64,000 bases of DNA from Lateolabrax maculatus. Taxonomy: Eukaryota; Chordata; Actinopteri; Acropomatiformes; Lateolabracidae. Made by a program: the position numbers and the translations under genes. Each line of letters starts with the position of its first letter. Positions within the stretch are counted from its first letter, which is position 1. Shown in pieces: positions 24,956 through 38,508 of this stretch. A model generated the notes under the pieces. It was given only the letters and a program-made list of their open reading frames with translations, was not told the origin of the DNA and did no database searches. The stretch spans positions 2,295,001 to 2,359,000 of the forward strand of contig CM062212.1 in assembly GCA_031216445.1 (NCBI GenBank). Reading direction: 5' to 3'.

Positions 24956-26841
24956 TCCATGGTTGTACAACATAACTCTGCTAGCATGGAAAGTGTGTCA
25001 CATCCCTCATTAATCTCCAAACTTACTTTCACATCATTAATAACACATCAACATGAGCCTGATTTTGAATGAAAACCTCTAAACTTTGGAGCAGCACTCG
25101 GTTTGAAAGACGCCTCAAAGGAGGTCAGAGTCGGTGTAAATGAACGGACGTGTGTCTGGGGGTGAATCTGAGGTCACTCTGAGGTACTGACTAACTTGGA
25201 AATCAATGGATTAAAGCATGACATAAAAATTCCTGGGTTGCTGCTGCTCAGTAGCTGGATGGACTAGTTTTAAAATGTGGGGATATCCCCGAAGTTCGCA
25301 ATGTCAAGTGTCAGAAAATAACAACAGGCAGGCCTGAAGCCTTTGCCAATGAAAGCGGGTGGCACAATTTTGATGCCAAGTGGGGCTGATAGCGTTGTTC
25401 AGCCTATCCCAGCATGCACTGGGCAGGAGGCAGGGCACATTCTGACACACATATAAACAAGACGACCATTCACACTGGACCCGAGCACCCGGGGGAAACC
25501 GAAGGGAAAACATGCAAAGTGCTGAAAGCTGCCATTTAGTGCTTCGTTAGTCAAACATTTCCTCATTTAAATCATAAAATACAGTTTTTATTTGAGCAAG
25601 CAAAGCTCCTGTACAGCTGTTTGTGTTAAAATAAAAAATTTGGCTTATATTGTTCATAAAATCAGTAAAAAAACTTTCCTCAAAGTAAGATTCTGAAGTT
25701 TTTAAGAACAAACCTGTAGCTGCATGTCGACTGTGTGAAACCAATAACAAGGATAAAACAAAACGTGTATACTGTCTTAAATATATGAACTTGCGTATTT
25801 CGGATATTTAAAGATAAAAAACACAGTGTATCCAGAATAAAACACATTGTGGATAAACTGTGAAACAACGTGGTGTCTTCCTCAGACTGGCGGCGGTTAA
25901 CCCACCTCCTCCTGCGGCGTCGGGATGAACTCAGTGGACGGTGGACGGGCGACGGACATGGTGGCGCCCGGCAGGGAGACGTTGGACAGCCGTCTCTTCC
26001 TGACCCCGCTGCAGTTGTTGGGGATCTTGAACGCACACCGTTTGTGGTAGTTCAGTCCACATCCTGTAGAGGAGAGAATCATTTTAACTGTTTAACCGAT
26101 TGTTCAATCCCACCAAGCGGCAACCACCGCCATGTTAACTCTGCAGCAGAAATAAACATGTTCACAGCCTGGTACAAGAAACGCTTTTAGTCTCTCTGAC
26201 TAATTTCCCCCGTTCATGTCAACTGTATGGGGGGCCAATTTTTATATAACTCAGCCGTTTAAATTATATTAAAGGTTAAAGTTATACATGTTAGGGCAGT
26301 TCCTTAAACCAGCAAGGGGCGACTCCACTGGCTCCAAAAATAAATAAATAAATGGTATGTTCGAGCAGCAGACTCCACACAGGAAGGACCAAGTTTGTGT
26401 TGAACTTTTTCAAAATGCAGGTTTGTGAATTTTAAACAGAGGATGTGGTTGGTGAGGTTGTTTACCAAATAAGATGCTTAAATAGTTTAAAACTGTGTTT
26501 ACATCAATGACTTTCTTGTCCTTCACTCCCATCAGTCAGAGCGAGTGGGCAGATTCTTCCATCAGTTTGAAAACTCTGCCTTTTAACCGTTTCAACCTCC
26601 AAACAAGTTGTATAAGCGGAAGCGGTATTTCTGAGCCGACAGCCGCTCGGCTGCTCAGAACATCAAGCGTCTCTTCTCTCCGCTTGGCATCACTACAGTT
26701 GAGATTCGCTCTGGAGGTTTCTGAGCGCTGAGATCAGGACTTGAAAGATGTGAAAAATAGGTGCAGGAAGTCACAGAGTCAATGAAGACATCCTGCTGTA
26801 CGGGCGCTGCAGCTTTCAGGGTTGAAAACCAGTGTGTGAAA

Positions 26842-26888
<47 letters not shown>

Positions 26889-29800
26889 GGACGTTTGCTT
26901 GGGATTTAATTTGTAGACGATAACTCGCTCAGTTTGGACGCGGCAGGAATCAAAAGTCCCAGAGGAAATAAAACTAAATGTAATAAAACAATCCCGAAAG
27001 CTCGCTGAATCCGTCCAGGAAGCTGAACTTTCTATTTTATATGTTTCACAGATGAATTTTCAGTTCTTCATCACGGTGCAGCGGCGGTCACTCGCTTCTG
27101 TTATGCTCATTCACCACAGAAACACTGGCAGCACACATCACTTCCTCTTGTAAAGTTTAATTGACAGGAAGCTTGTCTGGATTCTTTTAAATGCCCAGAT
27201 ATCCTGACGATCCATTTAGTGATTAAATGGCAATGGGATCCGCCCGGCACCTGCTTGACTGTGCTGTTTATTTATTTAGGGATGTTGCTGTAGCTGCTGC
27301 AGGGCTTTCCCCTGAGGCGGCCATATTGGAGGCCCTCAGCTCTGTGAGTGGCTGTTTTTCTCCGTTAGTGTTGTGTTTAACCAGCTAATCAGAGACTCAC
27401 ACATTTGATCTGCACACGAGCAGAGACAGTGTTGGCATGTTAGTATCGGCGTGTGATAACTGGGGAATTGGGACAACAGGCGGGAGGTTATTCGTGTCAT
27501 CCAGAGATTACTTCCCCACGTCCCCTCAGGATGAACATGGTTACTGAGTCAAATAAAAGAAAAACTTTGACACAGATTGTTTTTATTGAAAAAAACACAA
27601 AACCACAAAAAAGAGAAATCAAGAAATCAATTTCTTAGAGAGACGAGAACTTCCGGGTTCTGTTAGAAAACCTCATTCAAAATCCCATTGACATTTGTAA
27701 CAACTCTAATAATTAATAGTACAGCCTTGGATCAGAGACTTTCTCAACAATTTGTTATGTTTAAATATGGACGGTTGATTTTTGGAAAATAATCTAATAT
27801 CTCTGTTTATTCAATATTTATGTTTTTAACTGCCTTTAACGTTTTTTAGATCAGTCATCAAAGCTGAGAGGTTTGGTCGAGGCCTTGGTGCCCGAAATGA
27901 GAAGCAGAGGATTCTTTACAGCAGCTCTTGAACTTGCATCCCTACTGGTGGAAATCAAACCTTTGTTGTGCAGCAGGAAACTGAATGTGGAGCTTTCCAA
28001 TTATGTTTGGCAACAGCCTGACTTGCAGCTTGGTCCGTACATGCTGAAACACTCACACAACCAAATGCATCTCAAATAAACTCCACGTGTGTGATTTGCT
28101 CGTAGATGCCCTGAACGCTTCAGTTAAACGTGCTTCTCTTCAGTTTTAACAGGATGTGACTGCAGCTGCAAACCACAGCACCACAGAGTCATCACAACAT
28201 GACGCAACCTTAAATAACCCAGTGGGACTAAAACCCTGAGAGACCTTGCAGGAACCCCCTTGTCACAATCTTACCTTCACATTTGAGGCCCTGTCTGACG
28301 AGCCCCCACAGCATCTCCCCGCAGTCATCGCAGAAGGCCGGCGCCTTGTAGGAGTGAACGTACAGCGTGTGAGGTCGGATCTGGAAGTCCTCGGCCGTGG
28401 CGAGAGCTGAAATAAGACAAATACACGGCGGTCAAACGTTACTGCGTTTAGGAAATTATTACAGCTTTGGTTGTATAAAACTATTACGACCTTGGGGACA
28501 TTCTTGTGGGATATTATCCATTTAAAAAAGGCCTCGATCATCTTAAGTCGTGATTTCAATCCTTCAAATCAGCTCCAGCTCAATTCAAGTTCTTTAAAGT
28601 TAAGTTTCTGCTGATACTGAACCTGATCTGGGGAACACTTAGACTGAAGAAGGATGTAAGAAAACAAGTAAAACCTGTATGACACTTCCCCTTTCACAGC
28701 AAAAATATCTTACTGTCTTGTAGTGGTGGGATATAGTATTTTATATAATATCCCAGAGATATTATGATAAAAGTGTCAGTATGGATCTGTTGTGACAGTT
28801 GTGTTTTGCATCTCAGCACAGCAGCAGGACTTTAGAGACGTGGTCCACCGGGGCGATGTCCCGCTCATTTATAAGAACAAGTTCCACATTTTAAACCGAG
28901 CACAAACAGGCGGTTTTACCTGGAGCACAATAGGTTACAATAAGCGGACATGGACCAGGTTTTACATACATGATAGTGATCCATGGATCCGCCCTGATCC
29001 TTATCCCAATAATAGCCTTCAAACGTCCCCGCAGATCATTACTGCAGTATGTCAGTTAATCTGCACTAAGGCCACTTCTGGGTAACAGAGGAGGAAGCTA
29101 ATAATATTAGGACATGACTAAGAGTCCCCAGCAGTTCTGTGATGCCGTATTCAGGCATAATGGGCTGAATGATGATTTGATATTTAACGCCAGCCCTCTG
29201 CTACACATGAAAAACCCCCACAGTCTGACTGTGATAGATGATCTCAAACAGTTAGTTTTGGAGCCTGCTGATCCTTCTGTGAAACAGAGATGACCTTAAC
29301 AGATATATCAGTGTCCTGTTCAAGTCTGTTTGCCAAAGAATGACCGGTATGTTTCCTCAGAATCTGAAGAAACTAATTCTGGAGGCAATTGTGAGAACAA
29401 ATATCAAAGAAAAAGTCCCTCATTCAACTTGTTCTGTATCAATGAATCTGTTGCTGCACACTCCACAATCATAGGAATAAAGCCAACATATGTTTAGTTT
29501 TGTCATTAATAAACTGAGTTATGGTTGTAGAAGTGTTTTTTTAACTGTTACAGCAATATTTGTATTTGCAACATGTTGTGATTAAAGGTTTAGTTTTCAC
29601 TGTGAGGCCTGAAGTACCAGAAAGGAAAGAAAAAAACACGCGTCTTGTTCTACTAACAGAGAAACAAACAAGCTCAGCTCTGCAGGGTTTTTGCAGCAGC
29701 AGCAGCAGCAGGAGGAGCAGGAGGAGGAGCAGGAGCAGCAGGAGGAAGTGGTCGCGGGTTTGAGCCCGATGCGGTTGGGGCTGCGACTTCGTTTTCTTCC

Positions 29801-32800
29801 TCCCGTGTAATTTAAACCTGCCGCTGGGTGTCGAGCTGTTAAGGTGTCGGTTTTAGTTTTTACAGCCCAACCTGTCAACACGACTCAGGAAATGACAATC
29901 CTATACACAATATTATGGTTGAGGCGCACGGGGCAGACCCGGGGCCACGCCGCGGCGGAGGAAACAAGATCTGTGGTGACCTCCCCGCTCTCACTCAGAG
30001 GTGGATTAACAAGAGAGCTGGAGGAGGAAAGAAGCCGAGACACAACAAACAATTACAAATAAATATACACAGCCTGGAGACTGCAGAGAGTCACAGGCTT
30101 CAACCAATGAGTACAAATAAATGCTAATAATAAACTAATAATAGTAATAATAAAGCACTGTGCATAGTTTGGTCCTGACTTTCTCTCCAGCACCACCATT
30201 CACACTTTGAGTGCAAAGTCTCAACAACAAAAGGGAAATCCATGAAACAAGGTTCAGGCATTCATGCTCCCCTGAGGATGAACTCCAACAACTGGAGATC
30301 CTCTAAGATATTGAACAGAAACTGAAAGAAACTTAATCTGGCCGGCAGGTTCAGATTCTCAGCTGCTACCAGACCAGAAAGATTTAAGGAGATGGTGATG
30401 GATAGTGATCACATCAAGAGACGGAAGTGGTGGATTGACTGTAAAAAAAGATAAGAGTCAGTTTCTTACCGGAGAGCACCACCTCGACCAGGTCGCCTTC
30501 GTGGATCTCCTCCGCCGAGGTCAGACGCTGCAGGATGTTGTCTGAGTTCAGGTCATGGCGGAAGAGCAGGATCTTGTCGTACATCCCGAAAAATCCACAT
30601 TCAGGGAACTGAGGAGGAGGAGGAGGAGGAGGAGGATTCATGGTGACTCAGAGTGAAATTACTGTTAATGTTAAAAGTCTACTGCTGAGCTGAAAATGTC
30701 AACTTGAGCACAAACTTTGAAGTGACCCAGAAGCTGCGACGAGGGGAAAAGAACTGTAGTTTGGGGTTATGTTTAGAAATAGGCCTGCGCAGTAGCACAC
30801 ACACACACACACACACACACGTACATGCCATGTTTATGTTGCAGGATATATATAGTATATATATGATTTATATTGTGATACAGTCACAACAGATAAAATG
30901 ACATAAAATACTTTTAGATGATCCACCAAATTAAATACCTGACAAATCAAAGTACTTTATCACATCAATGAAAAACTATTTAAAAGTCCAATATTTCCAT
31001 AAAATATTCCTGGTCATTGATTTGCACTTTGAAACCCTCTGGATAATAAACAAAACACTCCGGTGCTGCATGAACGATGAGATGTTTTAGAGACTTTGTG
31101 CTTTTAAAACATCCAGACGAGGAAGAGTTGCAAAATAAGCAGTGGTGTAAAGGCCATGGGATCAATAAAATCTACAGGATTCATCCTCTAGGAAGATACG
31201 TGTGATTATTATTATTTGCCTGTGTGTATTTTTTTTGCACCATTATGGTCAGATCTCTCTTGTAAAAGTTAGATTATACATCAAGAGATTTCCATGTTGA
31301 ATAAAGTAGTCAAAGAAATCATATCAAATCATAAAACCCCCACTATTTAATCAATAAATCAAAAATATAAAAACATGTCATTATTCTAGGAGATTATGAG
31401 ACATGTTGTGCACAGAGTTGAGAGATTGGCCTGAGGGTGGTGCTACAGACACAACTCAAGGATTCATTTCAAATCAAAAAGTCATAAGAAAACAGGAAAA
31501 CAAACGGTTTAAACCGCACCTGTCAAAGCGCTCTGCTGCAGTGGTGAAATGTCCTGATATCCAGTAAGAGCAGCTTGTCAACATTTCTACTGAAAGGCAC
31601 GTTTTTTTCATGTTCATGACTTCATCCTTCATCTGGGTCCAGCCTGTTTCCTAAAGTTAACCATTACCTCACCTTCTCATATGAGGAACACATGATGAGT
31701 GATGAAATGGATTCAGAGAAATCAGAAACCATGCTGGGAAACTACCAGCAGCCAAATGCCGCTGAAATGTTTCGCCTGTGGCTGCTGAATCAGTTTCCAC
31801 TGCAGCCGACCAACCACAATGTTTTTAAAGAATCCGATTTTCTGGTTAAAACGTCAGAGGCTGCAAAGGTTTTTATTCCAAAAGCAGCTAAATCCTCTTT
31901 ATAAGGAACCTTTCAACGCCATGTGATGGCAGGTTCAAGTCTGGGTCACTGTCCTTATCAGATACAACGCCCTCCCTGCTTCTGTTGCAACTTTCCTGCA
32001 GTTTTGCAACAGACAAATGTTTCGCGTCTCTTCGACTCCACAGGTAAAATTAAGCTTAACGTATAATGAAACGTGGACGGAGGGACTTCAGAGAAGGCTT
32101 CACTGGTCCGCGAGCACAACAGAAGCCCGTTACTTTTATTATAATATTCTTTTGGTTACGGTGAGAAAACGTATAACTGCACACTGGCTCATTGGAGACT
32201 GAAATTACAAACAAAACACTGTCTGATGGCAGGAAACTGAAAAAGGATGTTTGTGAAATGCAACTTTAGCACCTTTTATTGCACTTAGTTATTCAACTTT
32301 TTCTTTCCCTTTTTGTTCCATCCTTGTAACGACATTTGTTCATTTTATTTATTTTAATTGTAGGGATGGCAGTGTTGGTCAGATTCATGGTCACCGGATG
32401 ATGAATCCTTTGTGACTTTTCCTCTGCACAACTTTAAAAGTCAAAAAGTTAAAACAAAGGTTATATGTAACGTAAATGTCAACCAAATCTAGCCCAGTTT
32501 TAACCTGGACAAGCTTTGACCTGCAGAAGGCCAGGAGTGCTCGCTGGATTATATTACAACTATAGCTAAACGCAGGGCAAGGATGCCGTAACCTTAAATG
32601 ATGTATCTTTTACTGTTGGATATATTTAATGCATTTGAAATCATTGGTTTGGTCCTTTAAGGATGTGTCCCAGTTGTTCCTGAGCCCTCGTGCAAATGAT
32701 TCAACCCTCCTGGGTGCTACTGGACTTTTAAATGCGTCAGAGGTTTAACGCTGTTTTCTCAGGATTAAAGTCTCAACTAACTTTTTATCAGGCACTTTAC

Positions 32801-34082
32801 GACGTGGTGTATGTGGTTATGGTGAAGTGTGTGCTGGATTTGGGGTTCAGCAGTTTCTGCAGCCTGCAGACAGGCAGGTGATGCAGCTTCCTGCCTCCGT
32901 GTTTGCAGGAAGTTGACAGCGTGCAGGTAGCATGCAGCGTGGATCCTGCAGCGCACAACCGACGGCAGGAAACCCGACCGACAGGTGACGAGGCAGAAGC
33001 TGCACGGATCGCGTTAGACGAACCACACAGACACAGAATGTCCGTCATGAATTATGGCTGAGGCCCTGACACTGACACCCAGCAGTCATTAACCACGTGG
33101 CTACACACCGCCGCTCAAACAAATAGACCTCGACGGACGGAAACACGGGGAACAGTCTGATCCTAAAGACAAGAGGGAATCATCACTCCAGGTACTTCTG
33201 TACTGGAGGAGTTCCCTCAGCAGCTCAGGACGAGCTGTGAAGGTTCCTTCCTTCCTTTAGACTGAAGTCCATGAATGGATTATGAGGGCACAGACATGTG
33301 GAAGGCCCCCACCAGCCCACATCGGAGCAAGACACCCAGACTGAAAGAGAAGCAAAATGACAAAAAACAGCATGGCTGCGTTTGGAAGAGACGCTTTTGT
33401 AAAAGTTTATCATCTGTTTCTAGTCGTTTTGCAACTGCAGTCATTTTGTGTTTTTGAGGTTGTTTTGTGTCTCTTTGTGGCCGTTTTGCATCGGTTTCTA
33501 GTCATTTTGTGTCTTTTTGTGGTCGTTTTGTGTCTTTTTGTGGTTCTTTGCTTCCCTTTTCTAATCATTTAGCATCTGTTTTTGATTGTTTTGCAGCTCT
33601 TTGTGGTTATTTTGCCTCTCACATACCTTTACAATCTATCTTATGTATGAGACATTAAACACGATGAAAGAAGCCTTTTATGCTTAATTATTAAACCGTG
33701 TCTTCCATATTGTTGTCTGATTAAAAAACTATAATAAAAAGAAGTAAAGGAAATGCTCTGAGACAAGCTGTCCTCTCATTCTGCAGCAGCTATGAAACCA
33801 TGACTAAGCAGGAAGCTGAAAACAAATCCTCCATGAGGTCTGAACCAGAAGTGAAAACACTTGTGATCAGCTGCCATGACGACACATGTGGGCGCCGTCC
33901 AATCGCGTTGGAGCCAGCGGTCAGCTGCTGCATCCTCCAAAGTGAGCAGAGAAACACAGCAAGAGTCCTGTTAATGGACAAGAGTGTGTGTTTAATACAC
34001 ACTGATCCCCTCTTTATGGTTAATCCTCCATTAACCAGGCTTAACCTCCACACGCACACACACACAAACACACACACACACA

Positions 34083-34141
<59 letters not shown>

Positions 34142-36125
34142 CCCTTTCACAGTCTCTAACTCTTCTCTGCCTCTGAGGCTACATTTCCCCACAGTCCAGT
34201 CCTGGATGTCACAGGGTCACAGAGGCCAAAACCTCCAGGCCCCGTCGTGACCTTTGACCCGTGCAGGAGCAGGAACAGGGGGCCGGCATGTCTCGAACTT
34301 TAGGCCATGGGGGGGGGGTGGTATCCCTCACCTCTTAGTCTCTCTGATAATGACATGAGTGCTGCACAGATTAAGTGTTCATGGAACCCAATAATCCTGG
34401 TTATAAAAGGGAAAACAGCACCCGCGACATCCTGTCCACAAACACACACACAGAAACACGACTGCTTCAGGAAGTTTATGTCACTACGTTTATTTATGAC
34501 CTGAACTGCTTCGAAATGTTACAACATATCTGGTGTGTGATGTTTATAATCTTCATATATGTTACGCATCTATAATTCTCTCATAATTTTGCCCTGCTGC
34601 TCTTCCTGATGTTTCTTCCATGTTTTTTCCCAGTTCAAGGGAGTTTTTCCTTTGATCCGAGGGTGTCGCATGCTGTACAGATTGTGAAGCCCCTTGAGGC
34701 AAATTTGTTGTATTTATAACTTGGCTGTATAAACAAAATTGAATCAACTTGACACTTGACACACAGTTTTCAATAAGTGAGAAGGAGGAGATGTAACATT
34801 AAGAATTTTGAAGACCGTAAATAAAGTTTTTGTGGGAAAAGTATCAGAAACCAATTACTATTCAAAGCATACAAAACATGTCTGGAGGGAATCCACGCTG
34901 CTATGATTAATCAACGATTGACGACTCATCTGCAGATGATTTTCTCGATTAATTGATTTTTTTTTATCTCTAAAATGTCAGAAAATAGTGAAAACCACCA
35001 CCACCACCACCAACACACAAACCCCTCAACTCCTCATTCCCCCCAGCAACCAAAGACTGTTACACCATCGACACTGCACTACTGGACTTTTCTGCACTCA
35101 AAACTTTAAGACATCTGTTTGCACTGAAAACTATGTACTGAATATTGCACTAGTCTAGTAACGTTAGGCAGCTACTGTTTATTATTATGCACTATTTAAT
35201 GTTCACTCAATCTTTTGTATTACCTTACCTATCATATGCTCGTTTGCTTTTTGTAAATTATGTTTATAGTTCTTGCTTATAGTCTACTTACATTTAATGC
35301 ACAAATCAACCTGTATAATATGTACATATTACCTCAACCAATCAATCGATATAGTTTCCCTTATATATTACGGTTCCATTTTAAAATGCTAATTTATTAT
35401 CTGTATATCAGTACTTACTACTTATTGCACTTCTGGTTAGACGCTAAACCGCATTTCGTTGCTCTGTACTTGTACATGTGTAATGACAATAAAATTCAAT
35501 CTAATCTAATCTAATCTAAAAAATGTCACGGTTTCTAGAGTTCAAGGTGACGTCTTCAAACAAACCTCAAAGGTATTCAGTTCACCATCAGCAGCAAATC
35601 CCCCTATTTTATATATATATATATATACACATATATATTGGCTTGATTAGAGGTGAGGAAACCTGGAATTAATTACTTATTAAATCATATTTTGTACGAT
35701 GCAACTAAATAGTTTCCTGTAGCTTAAACATATACATGATTTGATATCAGTGCCATTACTAAAAGTATGAACGTAGGTATCATTGCTTTTGATACAGGCT
35801 GACAAACAGCAGCTTATCGCTTCATACACATCCGACAGCAGCTTATAAAAGCACTTGAACCGGCAGCGACGAGAAGAGCACAAACGTATAAAACAGCCGT
35901 TGTCTTCCTGCTGCAGAAAGCTAAGAGCCTTTCAGCTCCAATAAAACTCTTCAACTCTTTCGCCGTACGGCTGCAATTAGCCTGCAGGGATGGCGCTAAA
36001 AGGGACTGATGGGAAATGTGAAGGTAAACAGCAGCGCGCCCGTTTTCCCTGCATCCGCTCGCTCTGTCACCTCGCTCAGGAAACAACAGGAAGCAGCGCT
36101 GAGTGGGTCAGGGTTGTCAGCATGA

Positions 36126-36162
<37 letters not shown>

Positions 36163-38470
36163 AGTTTCATTCATCCACTTGTTAAAAATCACTGCTGAAT
36201 GCTACAAGCAAAAGACCACACACACACACACACACACACACAGAGTGAGGTTTTAATTGGTTTAAAGCTTGTGACATTCACTCACTTCCTGAACAAGAAA
36301 AAAGAAACTTCATATATTTAAATATTTTTTGCTCTTACAGTTTCTTTCTTTGCAACATCTAATCCACTGTTAGATTCACTGTGAGTCTCTGGGATAAAAC
36401 TCTTCCTCAGTAACTCATTAATACACTCAATATACCTCCTCCATCAAGTAATTAATCCCCTACAATGACTTAACTTGTTCCCTTCAATTAATCATTTCTG
36501 TCCCCAAAATGGCTGACGTGCCTTTTATTTTAAACCTTAATTTAAAAACACCATAAAAAATCTTATTTTGTCTAAAACTGGGTCCTAAGAACCTTATTTC
36601 ATAACTTTTGCAAGTATTTGGATACTTATAAATTAAAGTATTGGATAAATTAAAGCGACATAAAGAGTCAGAGGATCACCAAAGTTACTACAAGTGGGAA
36701 CATGAAAGTCTGAATCAACTATCAATGCAATCCATCGTTGTTGAGATATTTCATCTTTCATTTATTCAGTACTTTACTCTCTCTGTTGGTTTCATACTAA
36801 GGTTTCAGAAATACCAGGACTCATGGTTTTTGCTTGTCTGGTTGCCCCTATACAAACTGTTTTTTATTTTTTATTGGTGGTTATCAAATAACAACAAAGA
36901 CTGAAGTCAACTGTCATGTTAAACTTAATCTTTACTAAGTGAATGAATCAGATCAGGGAGCAAACAGAAATACTCCACCGGCAGGAGGAAGGAATTTCAG
37001 AGAGTTGGTTAACGCCAGTAAAAAACGATGATGTCAACCAAGACAGTAAGAAAAGCCCAGTTATACTCTGAGCCGACTCTCTCACCCCGATGCTCTCAGG
37101 TACCGACATTTGGCACCGATTGATCGAACGTGAATCGGTACTCGGCACCGACGTAATTCAGTCGGTACTCGACCCCAGCTGACCTACAGCGGGAGCAGAC
37201 CAGAGTTTATCTGTTACAGCATCACTGTCAGGATGAGACACACTGAATAAATCACTGCCCCCCCCCCCCACACACACACACACAGTAACTGTGACCACAA
37301 CAACATCCTCCCTCCTCAGATACCTCAGTGTGTGTGTGTAAGTGACCTCAGTGTTTCCTCTGGATTCCTTCAGCAGCAACACGACCACGCAGAAAAAAAC
37401 TCGTCTCAGCGCCACAGAAACTCAACCAGCTAAGAGTGATTTCACCAAACGTGACCACACGTGTTTGAGCTGTGAAGTTTCACTGATGAAGCTGAGAAAC
37501 GGCACCACATCTCCTGTTCAACTGTTCATGAAGAGGGTCTTTAAACCACGGGAACAGATTTCATGGACGTATACAGAACTACAGAGACTCCATGATCATG
37601 TGGACTGAAGTCACCGACAGTGGAACAAAATCAAATCCACTCTTTTCCTTTAAGATCTCGGTTATAATAAAGTACTGCAGCCGGGAGTTGAATCAGAGCT
37701 GGGGGCAAAACAGAGAACCAAAACTAAAAACACATCCGCTGCACGAAAACCACAGAGGAAGAACCCAAACTGCTCTGCAAACTCCAGCTGAGGGAGAAAC
37801 ACATCCACCCTGTTATCTACACCTCTGCCCTCCGTCTCACGTGTTTCCATATAACTGAATCGCAACTTTCAACGACATTTTTGAGAAAATTGGCAAAAGA
37901 AAATGCAATGAATGCTTGTTTCCATCCACTAACGTTATGTGTGGCGGCAATTCTCCAGTCGAACTTCTAATGGAGAAAAACGATGAAGAAAACTCATTGG
38001 AAATGTGACATTTCTGTTAGTTTCGTGTATTAATGTGAGGAAGGTTACATCACATCGTTACGGGAACATATAGTTTTCACAATAACTTTTTTTAAAAAAA
38101 GGCAAAAAACGCCTCAGGTGAGATGTTTTTTCCATTTTTTTCCATTTCCATCAATATTTTCTAATGCTTATACTTCAGAATGTGCATACAAATACATTGA
38201 TGGAAACACAAGTTCACACTTTTTACAGGATTTTATATTAAAGAAACATTTATTGTTGTTTAAGTTAAGGACCCATGATTAAGGAAAATGTTTAACTTTA
38301 GTGGAAAAACAATAAAAAAGAGATTCTAAAGCTTTTCTTCATTGTTCACCTCATCATTAAGATACTTAATATAGATAGATAGATAAACAGAATGAAGCTT
38401 AATTAGTAAACGTCAGTGTGAATGAGAGAGGTCACATGGTCGACCACAGGACGCCAAACCTACCGGTCCT

Positions 38471-38508
<38 letters not shown>

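Larger units (their letters stand above)
23043..25905. other. prkd3: prkd3 intron, microsatellite-rich
   Basis: No exon. Contains the repeat related to 10738-11110 (24215-24425) and three TG arrays: 24453-24567, 24689-24739 and 24915-24954. Confidence 0.75.
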
